From Deferribacteraceae bacterium (GTDB taxonomy: Bacteria > Chrysiogenota > Deferribacteres > Deferribacterales > JAISNW01), in NCBI GenBank assembly GCA_031285415.1, contig JAITWF010000051.1:1-5286 (forward strand): 5,286 nt of DNA. Reading direction: 5' to 3'. Below, in pieces: positions 1 to 5,154 of the stretch. Each line of letters starts with the position of its first letter. The stretch's first letter is position 1. Under the pieces are notes generated by a model that saw nothing but the letters and a program-made list of their open reading frames with translations, was not told the origin of the DNA and searched no databases. The translations under genes were made by a program, and so were the position numbers.

Positions 1-62
1 CATGCCACGATGCCAACACCAGTCTTATTCAGACCTGGGTCAACCCCCATGAAATATAACAT
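1..62 (-). CDS. ruvC: RuvC Holliday junction resolvase, N-terminus only (partial)
   Basis: Only the first 20 codons are present; the gene runs off the left edge. The translation MLYFMGVDPGLNKTGVGIVA matches the N-terminus of RuvC, the endonuclease that resolves Holliday junctions made by RecA and RuvAB. The GVDPGL..TG.G motif carries the first catalytic acidic residue (Asp8 here, equivalent to Asp7 of the mature E. coli enzyme). The ATG at 62..60 places this Asp exactly as far from the start as in E. coli RuvC, which supports this start over the internal ATG at 50..48. No convincing Shine-Dalgarno sequence lies directly upstream of either ATG. The only strong purine stretch is the G-run block at 90-112, which is too far away. 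The gene is transcribed divergently from mazG. The YqgF-type RNase H-like family is a less likely alternative, because its motif reads differently. Confidence 0.78.
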   Translation of the reverse strand, partial: MLYFMGVDPGLNKTGVGIVA

Positions 63-87
63 ATGCTGGGGTGGCAAACCTACGGTT

Positions 88-121
88 TTCCCCTCCCAAC
101 TCCCCCTTTCCCTTAGGGGAA
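88..121 (-). other. G-quadruplex motif and flanking inverted repeat upstream of ruvC
   Basis: The minus strand carries four G-runs of 3, 5, 3 and 4 bases at 112-110, 106-102, 97-95 and 93-90, separated by loops of 3, 4 and 1 bases. This fits the canonical G3+N1-7 quadruplex pattern. It lies on the non-template (RNA-like) strand of ruvC, 28 to 50 bases before the ATG at 62. Perfect 7-base arms TTCCCCT (88-94) and AGGGGAA (115-121) flank the block and could pair as a competing hairpin with a 20-base loop. The motif is seen directly; folding and function are inferred. Confidence 0.5.
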
Positions 122-160
122 CTGTCTTCGCAGGCACATGTCCTGCTACGACAATCAAAA

Positions 161-199
161 ACTGACATTTATACCACGCCATGACAATTCATGACATTT
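161..199. repeat. Three TGACA-containing 10-base repeats
   Basis: ACTGACATTT (161-170), CATGACAATT (180-189) and CATGACATTT (190-199) are near-copies. The last two are directly adjacent and differ at one base. The starts are 19 and 10 bases apart, close to whole helical turns, so all three would face the same side of the DNA. They sit between the divergent ruvC and mazG genes and overlap the candidate -10 elements, which makes an operator plausible. The regulator is unknown, and chance repeats in AT-rich DNA are possible. Confidence 0.4.
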
Positions 200-286
200 T
201 ATAACAATTAACACCCAAACCAAACATTAGTCAACTGATTTTTTGATATTGAAGATAGTTCACATTTATGAGAAGATTAATCTGCA

Positions 287-290
287 GGAG
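287..290 (+). promoter_or_regulatory. Ribosome binding site of mazG
   Basis: GGAG is followed by a six-base spacer and then ATG at 297. This decides the mazG start: the longer reading from TTG at 243 has no such site and adds 18 residues that do not resemble MazG. Confidence 0.8.
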
Positions 291-296
291 AAATTC

Positions 297-1064
297 ATGA
301 AAAAAAGTTTTAAAGACCTATTGGAAGCGGTATCCGCTCTAAGGGCTCCAGATGGCTGCCCTTGGGATAGAAAGCAGACATTGTATTCGCTAAAAGATGA
401 TCTCGTAGAGGAAACGTACGAGCTTGTTTCCGCCATCGACAAGAACGATATCCCTAACATATGTGAAGAGCTTGGCGACGTACTTCTGCACGTAACTCTG
501 CACGCCCAGATCGCCTCCGAAGCAAATCTTTTTAATATAGACGACGTGATCGATAATATCACAGAGAAGATTATCCGCCGCCACCCACACGTATTTGCTA
601 ATGAGCAGATCGCAGATGTCGGCGAGGTGCTTAAACGTTGGGAGGAGATAAAAAGGGAGGAGAAGGGGGAGCAAGTCGCACACTATCTTGATAAAGCAAA
701 TAAGGGGCTTCCAACGCTACCTAAAGCCGCAAAGTTGCAGGCAGCGGCGGCGAAGGTCGGATTCGATTGGAAAGAACCAGAAGATATCTTTGATAAGGTC
801 GATGAAGAGCTTGCAGAGCTTAAATTAGCCGCACAAGAGGGCGATATAAGCCATATCAAGGAGGAGCTTGGCGACCTTCTATTCGTGATAGCAAACCTCG
901 CTCGCAGATACGGCCTCTCAGCCGATGAGGCTCTTAGAGGTACAAATGAGAAGTTTGTCAAACGGTTTAACTTTATCGAAGATTCGCTAAAAGATAGTGG
1001 CAAAGAGCTCGAAAGTGCTTCTATAGACGAGATGGAGGCTCTGTGGATCAAGGCGAAAAGATGA
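297..1064 (+). CDS. mazG: MazG nucleoside triphosphate pyrophosphohydrolase
   Basis: This cytosolic enzyme cleaves (d)NTPs to the monophosphate and pyrophosphate, clearing aberrant nucleotides and modulating nucleotide pools. The product is 255 residues, close to the 263 of E. coli MazG, with both all-alpha MazG repeats. The N-terminal signature LRAPDGCPWDRKQT lies at 15-28. Repeat one carries the metal-binding set E38 E39 E42 and E58/D61 (EELGD). Repeat two carries E170 E171 E174 and E190/D193, again in an EELGD motif. Both sites look complete; in E. coli the C-terminal site does the catalysis. The start at ATG 297 is chosen over TTG 243 because of the GGAG site and family length. The stop codon overlaps the next gene's ATG by four bases (ATGA), so the two are probably co-translated. 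Assignment to the family is certain; the cellular substrate is inferred. Confidence 0.95.
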   Translation: MKKSFKDLLEAVSALRAPDGCPWDRKQTLYSLKDDLVEETYELVSAIDKNDIPNICEELGDVLLHVTLHAQIASEANLFNIDDVIDNITEKIIRRHPHVFANEQIADVGEVLKRWEEIKREEKGEQVAHYLDKANKGLPTLPKAAKLQAAAAKVGFDWKEPEDIFDKVDEELAELKLAAQEGDISHIKEELGDLLFVIANLARRYGLSADEALRGTNEKFVKRFNFIEDSLKDSGKELESASIDEMEALWIKAKR

Positions 1065-1474
1065 ACGTTAAGATCGCCTCATTTATCAAGAAAAACCACG
1101 TAGCCTCGTTGAGTATGCAAGACGGCGATGGCACGTGGAGCTTTAACTGCTTCTATGCCGTCCACGAGATTGGGCATCTCATCTTTCTATCACAAGATGA
1201 TACAATGCACGCAAGGCTCATGAAAGAGAATGCCAAAATCTCTGGCACGATCGCTCGGCAGAGCAGAACGGTTGCGGCGATTCAGGGGGTACAGTTCGCT
1301 GGAGTGGCTACGATCTCGCACGACAAGACGATCAGGGGGATCTATAATAGACGATTCCCCTTCGCTACGGCTATCGAGGCGGAGCTATGGATCGTGCAGC
1401 TCGATAGGGTAAAGTATACGTCGAACCTTATCGCATTCGGCAGCAAGATATCATGGGAGCGAACCTCGCTGTAG
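1061..1474 (+). CDS. YhbP/UPF0306-type protein, flavin-reductase-like split barrel
   Basis: The product has 137 residues. The opening IASFIKKNHVASLSMQDGDG, the NCFYAV segment at 29-34, the FLSQDDTMHARLM segment at 42-54 and VAAIQGVQFAG at 71-81 follow the pattern of the UPF0306/YhbP family. That family belongs to the pyridoxamine 5'-phosphate oxidase-like split beta-barrel group (E. coli YhbP is 147 residues; Campylobacter has homologues). Members of the wider fold bind FMN, but no activity is established for this family, so none is assigned. No signal peptide or membrane segment is seen. ATG 1061 overlaps the mazG stop as ATGA and has AAGG a few bases upstream inside mazG. A GTG at 1043 would add six residues and is less likely. 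The gene is the last of a two-gene unit and converges on the lipoprotein gene 21 bases away. Confidence 0.8.
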   Translation: MNVKIASFIKKNHVASLSMQDGDGTWSFNCFYAVHEIGHLIFLSQDDTMHARLMKENAKISGTIARQSRTVAAIQGVQFAGVATISHDKTIRGIYNRRFPFATAIEAELWIVQLDRVKYTSNLIAFGSKISWERTSL

Positions 1475-1493
1475 GGACGGGGTCAGCCCGCCC
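1474..1493. terminator. GC-rich hairpin between convergent genes
   Basis: On the plus strand GGG (1474-1476) and CGGG (1478-1481) pair with CCCG (1487-1490) and CCC (1491-1493). This gives seven base pairs with a single bulged A at 1477 and a five-base loop GTCAG. The hairpin fills the gap between the UPF0306 stop and the lipoprotein stop and would form in transcripts from both sides. Neither side has a proper U-tract (GATCATTTA on plus, TACAGCG on minus). It is therefore either a weak bidirectional terminator or a 3'-end stabiliser. Confidence 0.45.
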
Positions 1494-1495
1494 GA

Positions 1496-2086
1496 TCATT
1501 TAGGTAATGTCACCCAAATATACAGCTCTTTCGTCTCTGGATCCAGCCACTCATCCTGCACCTGCGGATTTTTGATATACTCATCCGCCTCTTGGCGGCT
1601 CATAGTTTCAAACTTTTCTACATAGTTACCGCTTGCAAGAGTCCTTTCGCTTGAAAACTCATTACTCACCATAACCTTGACGCTACGAATCAGATCCGCC
1701 TGTGCAAGCGTTGTCGCAACTCTGCGCTGAATAGCCATTCCGCCAATCTGAGGTTTCGCAATACCTACGCCGCCGAGGTATCCATCGTAGCTAGGGTTAG
1801 AGAACCATACAGGAAGCCCATCTTTCATCGGATATTTCGATACGCCGCTGATCGGTTTATTAGACACACGATTGGGGCTAGGTTTATTCTCTAGCGTTTC
1901 AGGCTCTGGAGACTCGCTAGCAGGCTTCTGCGATATACCAAGCCCCTGTTCCATCTCCGCAATAGCAGCCTCCATCTTAGCCTGTGTAGCGGCGTTTCTA
2001 GCCTCTCTATCCACAACGGTTGATGATGGTTTCGCCGCACATCCTATGAGATATACGCTCAATATAGCGACAAGTAGGTATCTCAT
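1496..2086 (-). CDS. LPP20-family lipoprotein, long form
   Basis: The 196-residue precursor has a lipoprotein signal peptide ending in YLIGC, with lipidated Cys16 followed by Ala. It is thus expected to be anchored in the outer membrane if the usual +2 rule holds. After the Cys come a charged helix (about 26-48), a Pro/Glu/Ser-rich linker (about 52-80) and an LPP20-type domain (about 84-196). The domain has YPMKDGLPVWFSNP, YDGYLGGVG, QRRVATTLAQADL and a closing W.DPET...IWVT. The family is named after Helicobacter pylori LPP20, and its molecular function is not settled. The start codon overlaps the stop of the 45-residue lipoprotein as ATGA. The C-terminal domain is clearly paralogous to the product of 2223-2636. 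It is the last gene of the rnf-linked operon and ends 21 bases from a convergent gene. No role in Rnf is proven. Confidence 0.82.
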   Translation of the reverse strand: MRYLLVAILSVYLIGCAAKPSSTVVDREARNAATQAKMEAAIAEMEQGLGISQKPASESPEPETLENKPSPNRVSNKPISGVSKYPMKDGLPVWFSNPSYDGYLGGVGIAKPQIGGMAIQRRVATTLAQADLIRSVKVMVSNEFSSERTLASGNYVEKFETMSRQEADEYIKNPQVQDEWLDPETKELYIWVTLPK

Positions 2087-2220
2087 TGTCTATCCAGATC
2101 GGCGTGCGCCTTATCTGCCTGCTGCTGCGCCCTGTAGTACGACCTCTCATCCGCCACCTTTGCGGCACATGCGGACAGTGTTAAAAGTGCGAGTAGCATT
2201 ACTATAATAACTTTTTTCAT
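2083..2220 (-). CDS. 45-residue small lipoprotein
   Basis: This short gene lies between the two LPP20-type genes. The precursor begins MKKVIIVMLLALLTLSAC, a textbook signal peptide with lipobox LSAC and Cys18. The mature part is only 28 residues: CAAKVADERSYYRAQ, then a Gln/Ala/Asp-rich stretch that looks helical and has no further Cys. GGAGG at 2228-2232, inside the end of the upstream gene, sits seven bases before the ATG, which is strong support for translation. The TGA overlaps the next ATG by one ATGA. The mature N-terminus CAAK and the following charged helix resemble those of the long LPP20 protein downstream. It might therefore be a shortened relative or an unrelated lipopeptide. I recognise no named family. 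Confidence 0.8.
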   Translation of the reverse strand: MKKVIIVMLLALLTLSACAAKVADERSYYRAQQQADKAHADLDRQ

Positions 2221-2222
2221 CT

Positions 2223-2636
2223 CTATTCCTCCGTAGCCCATACTATTATTCTATCGGTACTAGGATCTTGCCAAACCTGCCTCACCCTTGCCGAGATCGT
2301 CATCCCCTCAACGGTATGCACGCTGTAGCTCTCAATGTTCACAGACGCAGTGCCGTCGCTGGCGGCAGAGTGCGAAACCGCCTGGCTACTACTAACCGTC
2401 AACCCTTTCTGGCGAGCAATATCTTCAATAGCCCTCGATGTGGCAAGTTTGCGCTGCTCCGAAACGCCATATACGTTGAATCCAGCCTCACCAACGCCGC
2501 CAAGTTTGCCCTCATAGCCTGGCGACCAGTACCAGCTAGGCTTTCCATTCACTAACCCATCGTCGATAGGATAATCTTTCGCACTACAGCTTATAATCGC
2601 AAGCGAAAGGATCGCCAATATTAATAGTTTATACAT
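2223..2636 (-). CDS. LPP20-family lipoprotein, short form
   Basis: The 137-residue precursor has signal peptide MYKLLILAILSLAIISC with lipidated Cys17 and Ser at +2, so outer-membrane sorting is expected under the enteric rule. The mature protein is almost only the LPP20-type domain: YPIDDGLVNGKPSWYWSP, YEGKLGGVGEAG, QRKLATSRAIEDIA, then a Ser-rich strand region and V.QVW.DPST..I.VWAT. It lacks the helix and linker of the paralogue at 1496-2086. A purine stretch AAAGGGG about six bases before the ATG serves as ribosome site. It begins 29 bases after rnfB and ends two bases before the next ATG, so it is part of the same transcription unit unless the hairpin at 2657-2677 stops transcription. 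Function unknown. Confidence 0.82.
   Translation of the reverse strand: MYKLLILAILSLAIISCSAKDYPIDDGLVNGKPSWYWSPGYEGKLGGVGEAGFNVYGVSEQRKLATSRAIEDIARQKGLTVSSSQAVSHSAASDGTASVNIESYSVHTVEGMTISARVRQVWQDPSTDRIIVWATEE
2228..2232 (-). promoter_or_regulatory. Strong ribosome binding site for the 45-residue lipoprotein
   Basis: GGAGG on the minus strand is seven bases from the ATG at 2220 and lies in the last codons of the upstream gene. It is among the best Shine-Dalgarno sequences in the window and supports the small gene as real. Confidence 0.8.
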
Positions 2637-2656
2637 TCTCTACCCCTTTATCCAGT

Positions 2657-2677
2657 AAAAAGTCATTAGGACTTTTT
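2657..2677 (-). other. Perfect inverted repeat around the rnfB stop codon
   Basis: Arms AAAAAGTC (2657-2664) and GACTTTTT (2670-2677) are perfectly complementary over eight bases with a five-base loop that contains the TAA stop of rnfB. In the transcript the 3' arm is GACUUUUU, so the stem has a small GC core and a U-run built in. It could be a weak attenuator or an RNA-processing site between rnfB and the lipoproteins. It is too AT-rich to be a confident terminator. Confidence 0.45.
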
Positions 2678-3457
2678 CATACGTATTGCCTTTGTTGGGC
2701 ATTTCATCGCACACCCACCCATATTATCACACAAGCTCGGGTCGATCACCGCTAATATATTATCGTAAAAGTCGATCGCCGCCTTTGGGCAGACCTTCTG
2801 GCACATCTTGCAGGAGATACACCCCTTCTGGCAGATCTTACGCACATCTGCCCCCTTATCTCTCGTCGAACATGCTACATACACCGTATTATCCACAGGT
2901 AGCAGCTTCATAATATTACGTGGGCAAGCTTTTACGCACAGTCCGCACGATACACACATTGATTCATCGACTATCGGTAGCCCATTATCCCCCATACGCA
3001 TTGCGCCGTATGCGCACGCCTTTACGCAGGTACCTCCGCCCATACAGCCGTATACGCAAGCTTTGCCGCCGCCAGAGGTGGCTGCCATCACGTTGCAATC
3101 GGTGATTCCACGATATTCGGCAGATGATACGCTCGCCTCTCTATCGCCGCCGCACAGCACCCTTGCCACAAGGCGCACACTCTCGTGCACCTCAATGCCC
3201 ATTATTGCGCCGATCGCCTTTGCACCCTCGCCTGTATTGACAGGACAGGAGGTAGGTGTCGCTTTACCATCTATAATAGCCGAAGCCATCCCTGCGCAGC
3301 CTGGAAAGCCGCATGCGCCACAGTTCGTACCAGGCAGATTCTCCAATACAGCGGTATATTTAGGATCTTTCGCTACTGAAAACTTTTTAGAGGCTACAGC
3401 AAGCCCAGCTCCAGCAGCTCCACCCAATATTGCAAGCAGTATAATCGCCTCTATCAT
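2666..3457 (-). CDS. rnfB: Rnf complex subunit RnfB, multi-cluster ferredoxin-type
   Basis: RnfB is the entry point for electrons from reduced ferredoxin into the Rnf complex. It is held in the membrane by one N-terminal helix (about 3-22) with the Fe-S domains in the cytoplasm. The 263 residues hold 23 cysteines, the long type found in anaerobes (E. coli RsxB is 192). In order: a 4Fe-4S domain with C46, C49, C54, C71; conserved C102 and C121; CVYGCMGGGTCVKAC with C134, C138, C144, C148; CVSCGLCVKACP with C168, C171, C174, C178; then C209 and CISCKMCQKVCP with C213, C216, C219, C223; last C243, C249, C253. The final motif has Met246 where a second Cys is normally expected, and Ala149 replaces the usual Pro after C148. 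The start overlaps the rnfA stop as ATGA. This is the last rnf gene in the operon. Confidence 0.96.
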   Translation of the reverse strand: MIEAIILLAILGGAAGAGLAVASKKFSVAKDPKYTAVLENLPGTNCGACGFPGCAGMASAIIDGKATPTSCPVNTGEGAKAIGAIMGIEVHESVRLVARVLCGGDREASVSSAEYRGITDCNVMAATSGGGKACVYGCMGGGTCVKACAYGAMRMGDNGLPIVDESMCVSCGLCVKACPRNIMKLLPVDNTVYVACSTRDKGADVRKICQKGCISCKMCQKVCPKAAIDFYDNILAVIDPSLCDNMGGCAMKCPTKAIRMKKS

Positions 3458-4032
3458 TTCACCAACCCCGAAAAGCCCATAAATGCTAACGCAAGGATAC
3501 CTGCCGTTACAAACGCTACAGGCGCACCCTTGAACGACGTGGGCACATTTGAAAACGCCACTCTTTCACGCAGTCCAGCGAACAACACCAGTGCAATCCC
3601 ATACCCCACAGACGATCCGAGGGTAAAAACCAGCATCTTTATAAATCCAAAATCTTGTTGAACATTTATCAGAACTGCACCCAGTATCGCACAGTTTGTG
3701 GTTATAAGTGGCAGAAAGATCCCTAGTGCGGCGTAAAGCTCGGGGCTACTCTTTTCAATCACCATCTCCACAAACTGCACAAGGGAGGCGATCACAAGGA
3801 TAAATACTATCGTTTGCAGATATACAAGCTCGAACGGCACAAGCACAAAGGCATTTATAACCCATGTAACGGCGGCGGATACCGTCATTACAAACGCTAC
3901 GGCAAAGCTCATCCCCATAGCGGTATCGAGCGTGCGAGAAACACCCATAAATGGGCAGATCCCAAGGAATCTACTCAAGATGAAGTTGTTTACTAGCGAA
4001 GCAGAGACAAAAAGAAGTAGATATTCCATCAT
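3454..4032 (-). CDS. rnfA: Rnf complex integral membrane subunit RnfA
   Basis: RnfA is a polytopic inner-membrane subunit homologous to NqrE. With RnfE it forms the membrane core that passes electrons across the bilayer and is tied to ion translocation. The 192 residues are of normal family length and predict about six membrane helices. Family signatures are LVNNFILSRFLGICPFMGVS (13-32) with Cys26 and PLITTNCAILGA (108-119) with Cys114. This conserved Cys pair, together with the equivalent pair in RnfE, is known to hold an intramembrane [2Fe-2S] cluster in Nqr/Rnf. Two ATGs are adjacent: the first (4032) overlaps the rnfE stop as ATGA, while the second (4029) is better spaced from the GGGGGAG ribosome site. 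The true N-terminus could therefore be one residue shorter. Overlaps on both sides suggest coupling that keeps subunits stoichiometric. Confidence 0.96.
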   Translation of the reverse strand: MMEYLLLFVSASLVNNFILSRFLGICPFMGVSRTLDTAMGMSFAVAFVMTVSAAVTWVINAFVLVPFELVYLQTIVFILVIASLVQFVEMVIEKSSPELYAALGIFLPLITTNCAILGAVLINVQQDFGFIKMLVFTLGSSVGYGIALVLFAGLRERVAFSNVPTSFKGAPVAFVTAGILALAFMGFSGLVK

Positions 4033-4610
4033 ATCTCCCCCTTAAATAGTCTATTATATCCAGCCATTAGGAACCCTAACGCCAGAAACGCCCCAGGGGG
4101 CAGGATAAACACGATTATCGGCGGTGTAGATAGTGATACACCAAGGATAGTACCGCTTCCCAAGATCTCTCGAACGGCGGCAAGTATCGCAAGCCCTAAT
4201 GTAAAGCCGATACCGTTGCCCAACCCATCTAGAAGCGATGCAAATATACCATTTTTAGAGGCAAAACTCTCTGCCCTGCCTAATACTATACAGTTTACAA
4301 CGATTAACGGTATAAATAAGCCTAAAACCTTATGCAGATCGTGCAGATATGCGTTCATAAGTAGATCGACCATCGTCACAAGCGTTGCGATCACCACAAT
4401 ATAGGCAGGGATTCGCACTTTATTAGGGATAACACTCTTTAATGCCGAAATTACAACGTTTGAGCCAGCCAATACCGCCGTCGTGGCAAGCCCCATCGCA
4501 ATTCCGTTCAACATCGTTGTAGTAACGGCAAGCGCAGGGCATAACCCCAACATCTGCTTAAATACAGCGTTATTCTTTATTAACCCATCGGTGAAATTTT
4601 TAATATTCAT
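4029..4610 (-). CDS. rnfE: Rnf complex integral membrane subunit RnfE
   Basis: RnfE, homologous to NqrD, is the inverted-topology partner of RnfA in the membrane core. The 193 residues start NIKNFTDGLIKNNAVFKQMLGLCPALAVT, the expected family opening with Cys24, and include LFIPLIVVNCIVLGRAESFA (98-117) with Cys107. The two Cys match the ligand positions of the intramembrane iron-sulfur cluster. RAESFASKNG and the glycine-rich GLGNGIGFT loop (129-137) are also typical. About six membrane helices are visible. The length is slightly short compared with enteric RsxE (about 230) but normal for the anaerobe type. The start lies 11 bases inside the end of rnfG, with AAAGG about eight bases upstream as ribosome site. 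The stop overlaps the rnfA start as ATGA. Confidence 0.96.
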   Translation of the reverse strand: MNIKNFTDGLIKNNAVFKQMLGLCPALAVTTTMLNGIAMGLATTAVLAGSNVVISALKSVIPNKVRIPAYIVVIATLVTMVDLLMNAYLHDLHKVLGLFIPLIVVNCIVLGRAESFASKNGIFASLLDGLGNGIGFTLGLAILAAVREILGSGTILGVSLSTPPIIVFILPPGAFLALGFLMAGYNRLFKGEI

Positions 4611-5154
4611 ACTCTAAACCTTTAACTAACAGAGCGTTAGCAGTATTTACAGCGTCACAAACCGCTCTAGGGCTGATAGTTGCTCCGCTAAACTGATCAA
4701 CATGCCCACCATCCGCCTTTACAGCATACTCTCTCGATATATGACTCCCCTCAAATATCGACAAAAATGCAGCGGTGATAATCCTATCCCCCAATCCAGG
4801 CGTTTCAGTATGCTTCACAACTACCACACCAGAGATCGTTGAATCGGCTAGCGCTCCCACTATCACCGAGACTGTGCCGCCGTACCCCTTTGGAGAGTGT
4901 CCAACCGCCGCATACCCCACGATTGCGCCACCCTTTTTCGCCACATAAACGCTCTGATTGTCTATAATAATTGCATCCAGATCGGGGGAGTTATCGTATT
5001 CAGGCAGAACAGCATTCAAGCCTATTAAAAAATCTTGCCGACGAGCCTCATCTATCGCTGGTTTCGTTAAACCGTATACAAACGCCATCAGGAGTGCCGA
5101 TAGGAGGGCGATCACGCTAAGTGTTAGAGCGTAGCGAATGATATCGTTCCTCAT
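4600..5154 (-). CDS. rnfG: Rnf complex flavoprotein subunit RnfG
   Basis: RnfG carries covalently bound FMN on the outer face of the membrane and is homologous to NqrC. The 184 residues have one N-terminal membrane helix (about 8-30), then a periplasmic FMN-binding domain. HTETPGLGD at 115-123 is a family signature. DQFSGATIS at 153-161 fits the flavinylation motif, in which ApbE attaches FMN by a phosphoester bond to Thr159. All key residues are present, so the protein looks functional. No apbE gene is in the window, so the transferase must be encoded elsewhere. The start overlaps the rnfD stop as ATGA, with GGAG seven bases upstream inside rnfD. The 3' end overlaps rnfE by 11 bases. Confidence 0.96.
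   Translation of the reverse strand: MRNDIIRYALTLSVIALLSALLMAFVYGLTKPAIDEARRQDFLIGLNAVLPEYDNSPDLDAIIIDNQSVYVAKKGGAIVGYAAVGHSPKGYGGTVSVIVGALADSTISGVVVVKHTETPGLGDRIITAAFLSIFEGSHISREYAVKADGGHVDQFSGATISPRAVCDAVNTANALLVKGLEYEY

Larger units (their letters stand above)
63..296. promoter_or_regulatory. Divergent ruvC/mazG intergenic region
   Basis: This gap of about 230 bases must carry the promoters of two divergent units. It is AT-rich from 150 onward and C-rich on the plus strand at 90-112. A -10-like TATAAC lies at 200-205 on the plus strand. TATAAA lies at 203..198 and at 173..168 on the minus strand. None has a good -35 box at 16-18 bases, so no promoter can be fixed. Also present are a G-quadruplex motif (minus strand), a TGACA repeat cluster, and a 5-bp inverted repeat GCAGG/CCTGC at 130-134 and 142-146. 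No coding region is supported here; an 18-codon ORF from 138 has no ribosome site. Confidence 0.4.

Noticed and set aside
130..146. GCAGG/CCTGC inverted repeat as a terminator
   Set aside because: It has only five pairs with a seven-base loop and no T-run on either side, and it lies in a divergent region where no transcript should end.
138..194. 18-codon ORF starting at ATG 138 on the plus strand
   Set aside because: There is no ribosome site, it is very short, and it overlaps the repeat and promoter region.
243..296. N-terminal extension of MazG from TTG 243
   Set aside because: The 18 added residues do not resemble MazG, the TTG has no ribosome site, and ATG 297 has GGAG at six bases and gives normal family length.
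683..1051. Open frame of 122 codons on the minus strand opposite mazG
   Set aside because: It is a Ser/Ala-rich antisense shadow of a clear mazG reading and shows no family resemblance.
1872..2207. Open frame of 111 codons on the plus strand opposite the LPP20-type lipoprotein
   Set aside because: It crosses two supported minus-strand lipoprotein genes and has no ribosome site or family pattern.
2808..3482. Open frame of 224 codons on the plus strand opposite rnfB
   Set aside because: Its Pro/Ala/Ser-rich composition is the mirror of Cys/Gly/Ala-rich RnfB. It has no recognisable domain and lies opposite a certain gene.
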